Shown: one piece after another, positions 62,466 to 64,000 of the stretch
Numbering within the stretch: position 1 is the first letter of the stretch
How the letters are laid out: each line of letters opens with the position of its first letter
Origin: Paenibacillus aceris
GTDB lineage: Bacteria > Bacillota > Bacilli > Paenibacillales > NBRC-103111
DNA length: 64,000 nucleotides
Assembly (NCBI RefSeq): GCF_017874035.1
Contig: NZ_JAGGKV010000010.1
Coordinates: 1 to 64,000 of the forward strand
Direction: 5' to 3'
The notes under the pieces: model-generated
The model's database searches: none
The model's input: the letters and a program-made list of their open reading frames with translations, nothing else
Told to the model about the DNA's origin: nothing
Program-made: the position numbers and the translations under genes

Positions 62466-64000
62466 ATGTCCATAGACCAGAGACTGATAAATGAATCTTT
62501 ATTTACACAAGCTTTTAAGTATGCTCCGATTGGCATGGTTCTGGTTGCACCTAATGGGCGCGTTCTCAAAGCTAATCCAGCCATCTGCTCTATCTTAGGA
62601 TATTCGGAATCAGAACTATACACGATTACCTTTCAAGAGATCACTCATCCGGAGGATTTAGAGCTTGATCTGCAATTAATGGCGGAACTGCTCTCGGGTA
62701 AACGGGACTCCTACCAAATGGAAAAAAGATATTATCATAAAGACGGGCATATCGTATGGTCCATTCTGGCTGTTTCCCTTGTCAAGGATAAAGAAAGTGA
62801 CTCCCCATTTTTCATATCTCAAGTTATTGATATAACCGATCAAAAGTATACCGAAATCGAACTGCGCGAGAAAGAACGTCTTCTGCAAGAAAAGGACCTC
62901 CAATACCGTCTCAACATGATGAAACATTTGGAGCAAATCCATGAGCTATACCGTATGATTTCAGATCATGCCTTGGATATCATTGCCATTTCATCGCCGG
63001 ACGGCGTAACACGCCATATTTCACCAGTCGCTCGCAATCTGCTTGGCTATGAAATCGAAGAACTCGTGGGGAACAAAATGGTTGATCTATGGCATCCGGA
63101 CGATTTGCTTGCTATGGATCAGCGTTGTCTTCTTGCGAATTCGGATGACGATATGTTTATTTGCCGTGTGCGTCATAAAAAAGGTCACTATGTCTGGTTC
63201 GAGACAACTGTCAAAATGATTCGCGATGAGAACGGCGATGTCGCCAAAATCGTAGCTGTCGGCCGAGACATTACAAAGCGTAAACAAGCCGAAGATGAGC
63301 TATGCGCGACCAAAGACAGACTTGAGTCCTTCATCAAAAACAACGGGGATGCGATATGGGTTATTGACCGTGACGAAAAGGTACTGGAAGCCAACGCCGC
63401 TTTCGAGAAGCTTTTTCAATGGAAGTCTGAAGAAATCATCAACCACTCGTTGCCTATCATACCGGCAAATCTAGCCGATCAAACGAAGGAGCTTCACGAC
63501 CGGGTTCTATCCGGACATTCCGTGATCGGCTTCGAAACGATCAGACTGCGCAAAGATGGAACCCTGGTAGACGTGAGCACCACGCTATCTCCTATTCATG
63601 ACACAACAGGCCAAATTATTGGCATAGCCGGCACTTGTCACGATATTACGGAGAAGAAGCAGGCAGAGCAATTGTTGATTAATTCGGAGAAGCTGTCAGT
63701 CGCAGGTCAATTGGCTGCGGGTATTGCGCACGAGATCCGTAATCCGATTACGGCGATTAAAGGCTTCATTCAGCTCATGAAATCAGGAGTTTCCGAGAAA
63801 AAGCTGTATTTCGAAATTATGTCTTCCGAGATCGAGCGCATTGAATCGATTCTCAGCGAGCTATTGGTTTTGGCTAAACCCCAAATGGTCCATTCCGATC
63901 GCAAAGATATTCGAAATCTTCTGGCTCAAGTAACTACGCTGCTTGAATCCCAGGCTATTTTGAACAATGTCGAGATTATAACGGAATGTGAGCCTGATCT
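62466..64000 (+). CDS. Multi-PAS sensor histidine kinase, 3' end outside the window
   Basis: The frame is open to the window end (511 codons seen). It has no membrane segment. PAS domains lie at about 10-130 (FKYAPIGMVLVAPNGRVLKANPA), 160-280 (SDHALDIIAISSPDGVTRHISPVARNLLGYE) and 285-400 (FIKNNGDAIWVIDRDEKVLEANAAF), joined by coiled linkers. The HisKA domain starts near 405, with the phospho-acceptor in AGIAHEIRNPITAIKGFIQLM. The ATPase domain lies beyond the window. This layout resembles sporulation kinases KinA/KinE of the phosphorelay; that assignment is inference. GGAGGT is 10 bases before the ATG at 62466. It is divergent from ktrB. Confidence 0.93.
   Translation, partial: MSIDQRLINESLFTQAFKYAPIGMVLVAPNGRVLKANPAICSILGYSESELYTITFQEITHPEDLELDLQLMAELLSGKRDSYQMEKRYYHKDGHIVWSILAVSLVKDKESDSPFFISQVIDITDQKYTEIELREKERLLQEKDLQYRLNMMKHLEQIHELYRMISDHALDIIAISSPDGVTRHISPVARNLLGYEIEELVGNKMVDLWHPDDLLAMDQRCLLANSDDDMFICRVRHKKGHYVWFETTVKMIRDENGDVAKIVAVGRDITKRKQAEDELCATKDRLESFIKNNGDAIWVIDRDEKVLEANAAFEKLFQWKSEEIINHSLPIIPANLADQTKELHDRVLSGHSVIGFETIRLRKDGTLVDVSTTLSPIHDTTGQIIGIAGTCHDITEKKQAEQLLINSEKLSVAGQLAAGIAHEIRNPITAIKGFIQLMKSGVSEKKLYFEIMSSEIERIESILSELLVLAKPQMVHSDRKDIRNLLAQVTTLLESQAILNNVEIITECEPD

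Overview
The window reads as one chromosomal segment of an endospore-forming Firmicute of the Paenibacillus type. Evidence: a SleB-type cortex hydrolase, an LCP wall ligase, a BceRSAB peptide-detoxification module, strong AGGAGG ribosome-binding sites, hairpin-plus-T-run terminators, a guanine riboswitch, and intergenic repeats built on a GGAACTACAG core. The species call is inference. No rRNA, tRNA, CRISPR array, transposase or phage gene is visible. About 50 genes are supported; most are housekeeping.

Layout. 1-3.5 kb: purine permease with its own promoter and guanine riboswitch, then guaA. 3.6-8.2 kb: moxR, DUF58 and transglutaminase operon. 8.3-13.3 kb: polysaccharide deacetylase; a degraded stretch with a chemoreceptor remnant and a GGGTNTY heptamer array; a MerR/TipAS regulator with a textbook 19-bp-spacer promoter; peroxiredoxin; an SLH-domain protein. 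13.4-17.9 kb: bceRS-bceAB with a 26-bp palindrome before bceA. 18.0-20.4 kb: an ECF41 sigma factor co-transcribed with a flavin oxidoreductase behind a near-consensus ECF41 promoter. 20.7-23.3 kb: ABC-2 exporter. 23.4-26.1 kb: LCP protein and hemL. 26.8-31.4 kb: a stand-alone, divergent glutamate synthase large subunit whose Shine-Dalgarno and AUG are separated by a GNRA-capped hairpin.

31.5-43.7 kb: a 41-residue protein, helD, a kdgK-eda-(VOC/DinB fusion) operon, an inositol-phosphatase-family gene, fabI, uvsE, a repeat-rich gap with four 17-bp palindromes, then amidase-ddl-hypothetical. 44-50.9 kb: aconitase, sleB-like gene, CDF metal exporter, an IclR regulator, an alpha/beta hydrolase. 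51-58.8 kb: dgt-like, folE, TetR, yneF, and a compact ntdP-lepB-queG-ogt-HD-GYP cluster, then a GNAT gene. 59-64 kb: a degenerate 43-44 bp tandem repeat, MFS transporter, ktrB, and a multi-PAS histidine kinase cut by the window end.

The best lead is regulatory: aconitase and the IclR gene 5 kb away share the same promoter type and the same 17-bp palindrome (GTTTCA-N5-TGAAAC), suggesting a local IclR-aconitase circuit. I did not find a convincing new multi-gene system such as a defence island or a biosynthetic cluster. Base composition is uneven: parts of hemL, DUF58, iclR, helD and queG are strikingly GC-rich, while gltB and acnA have the restricted codon choice of highly expressed genes.
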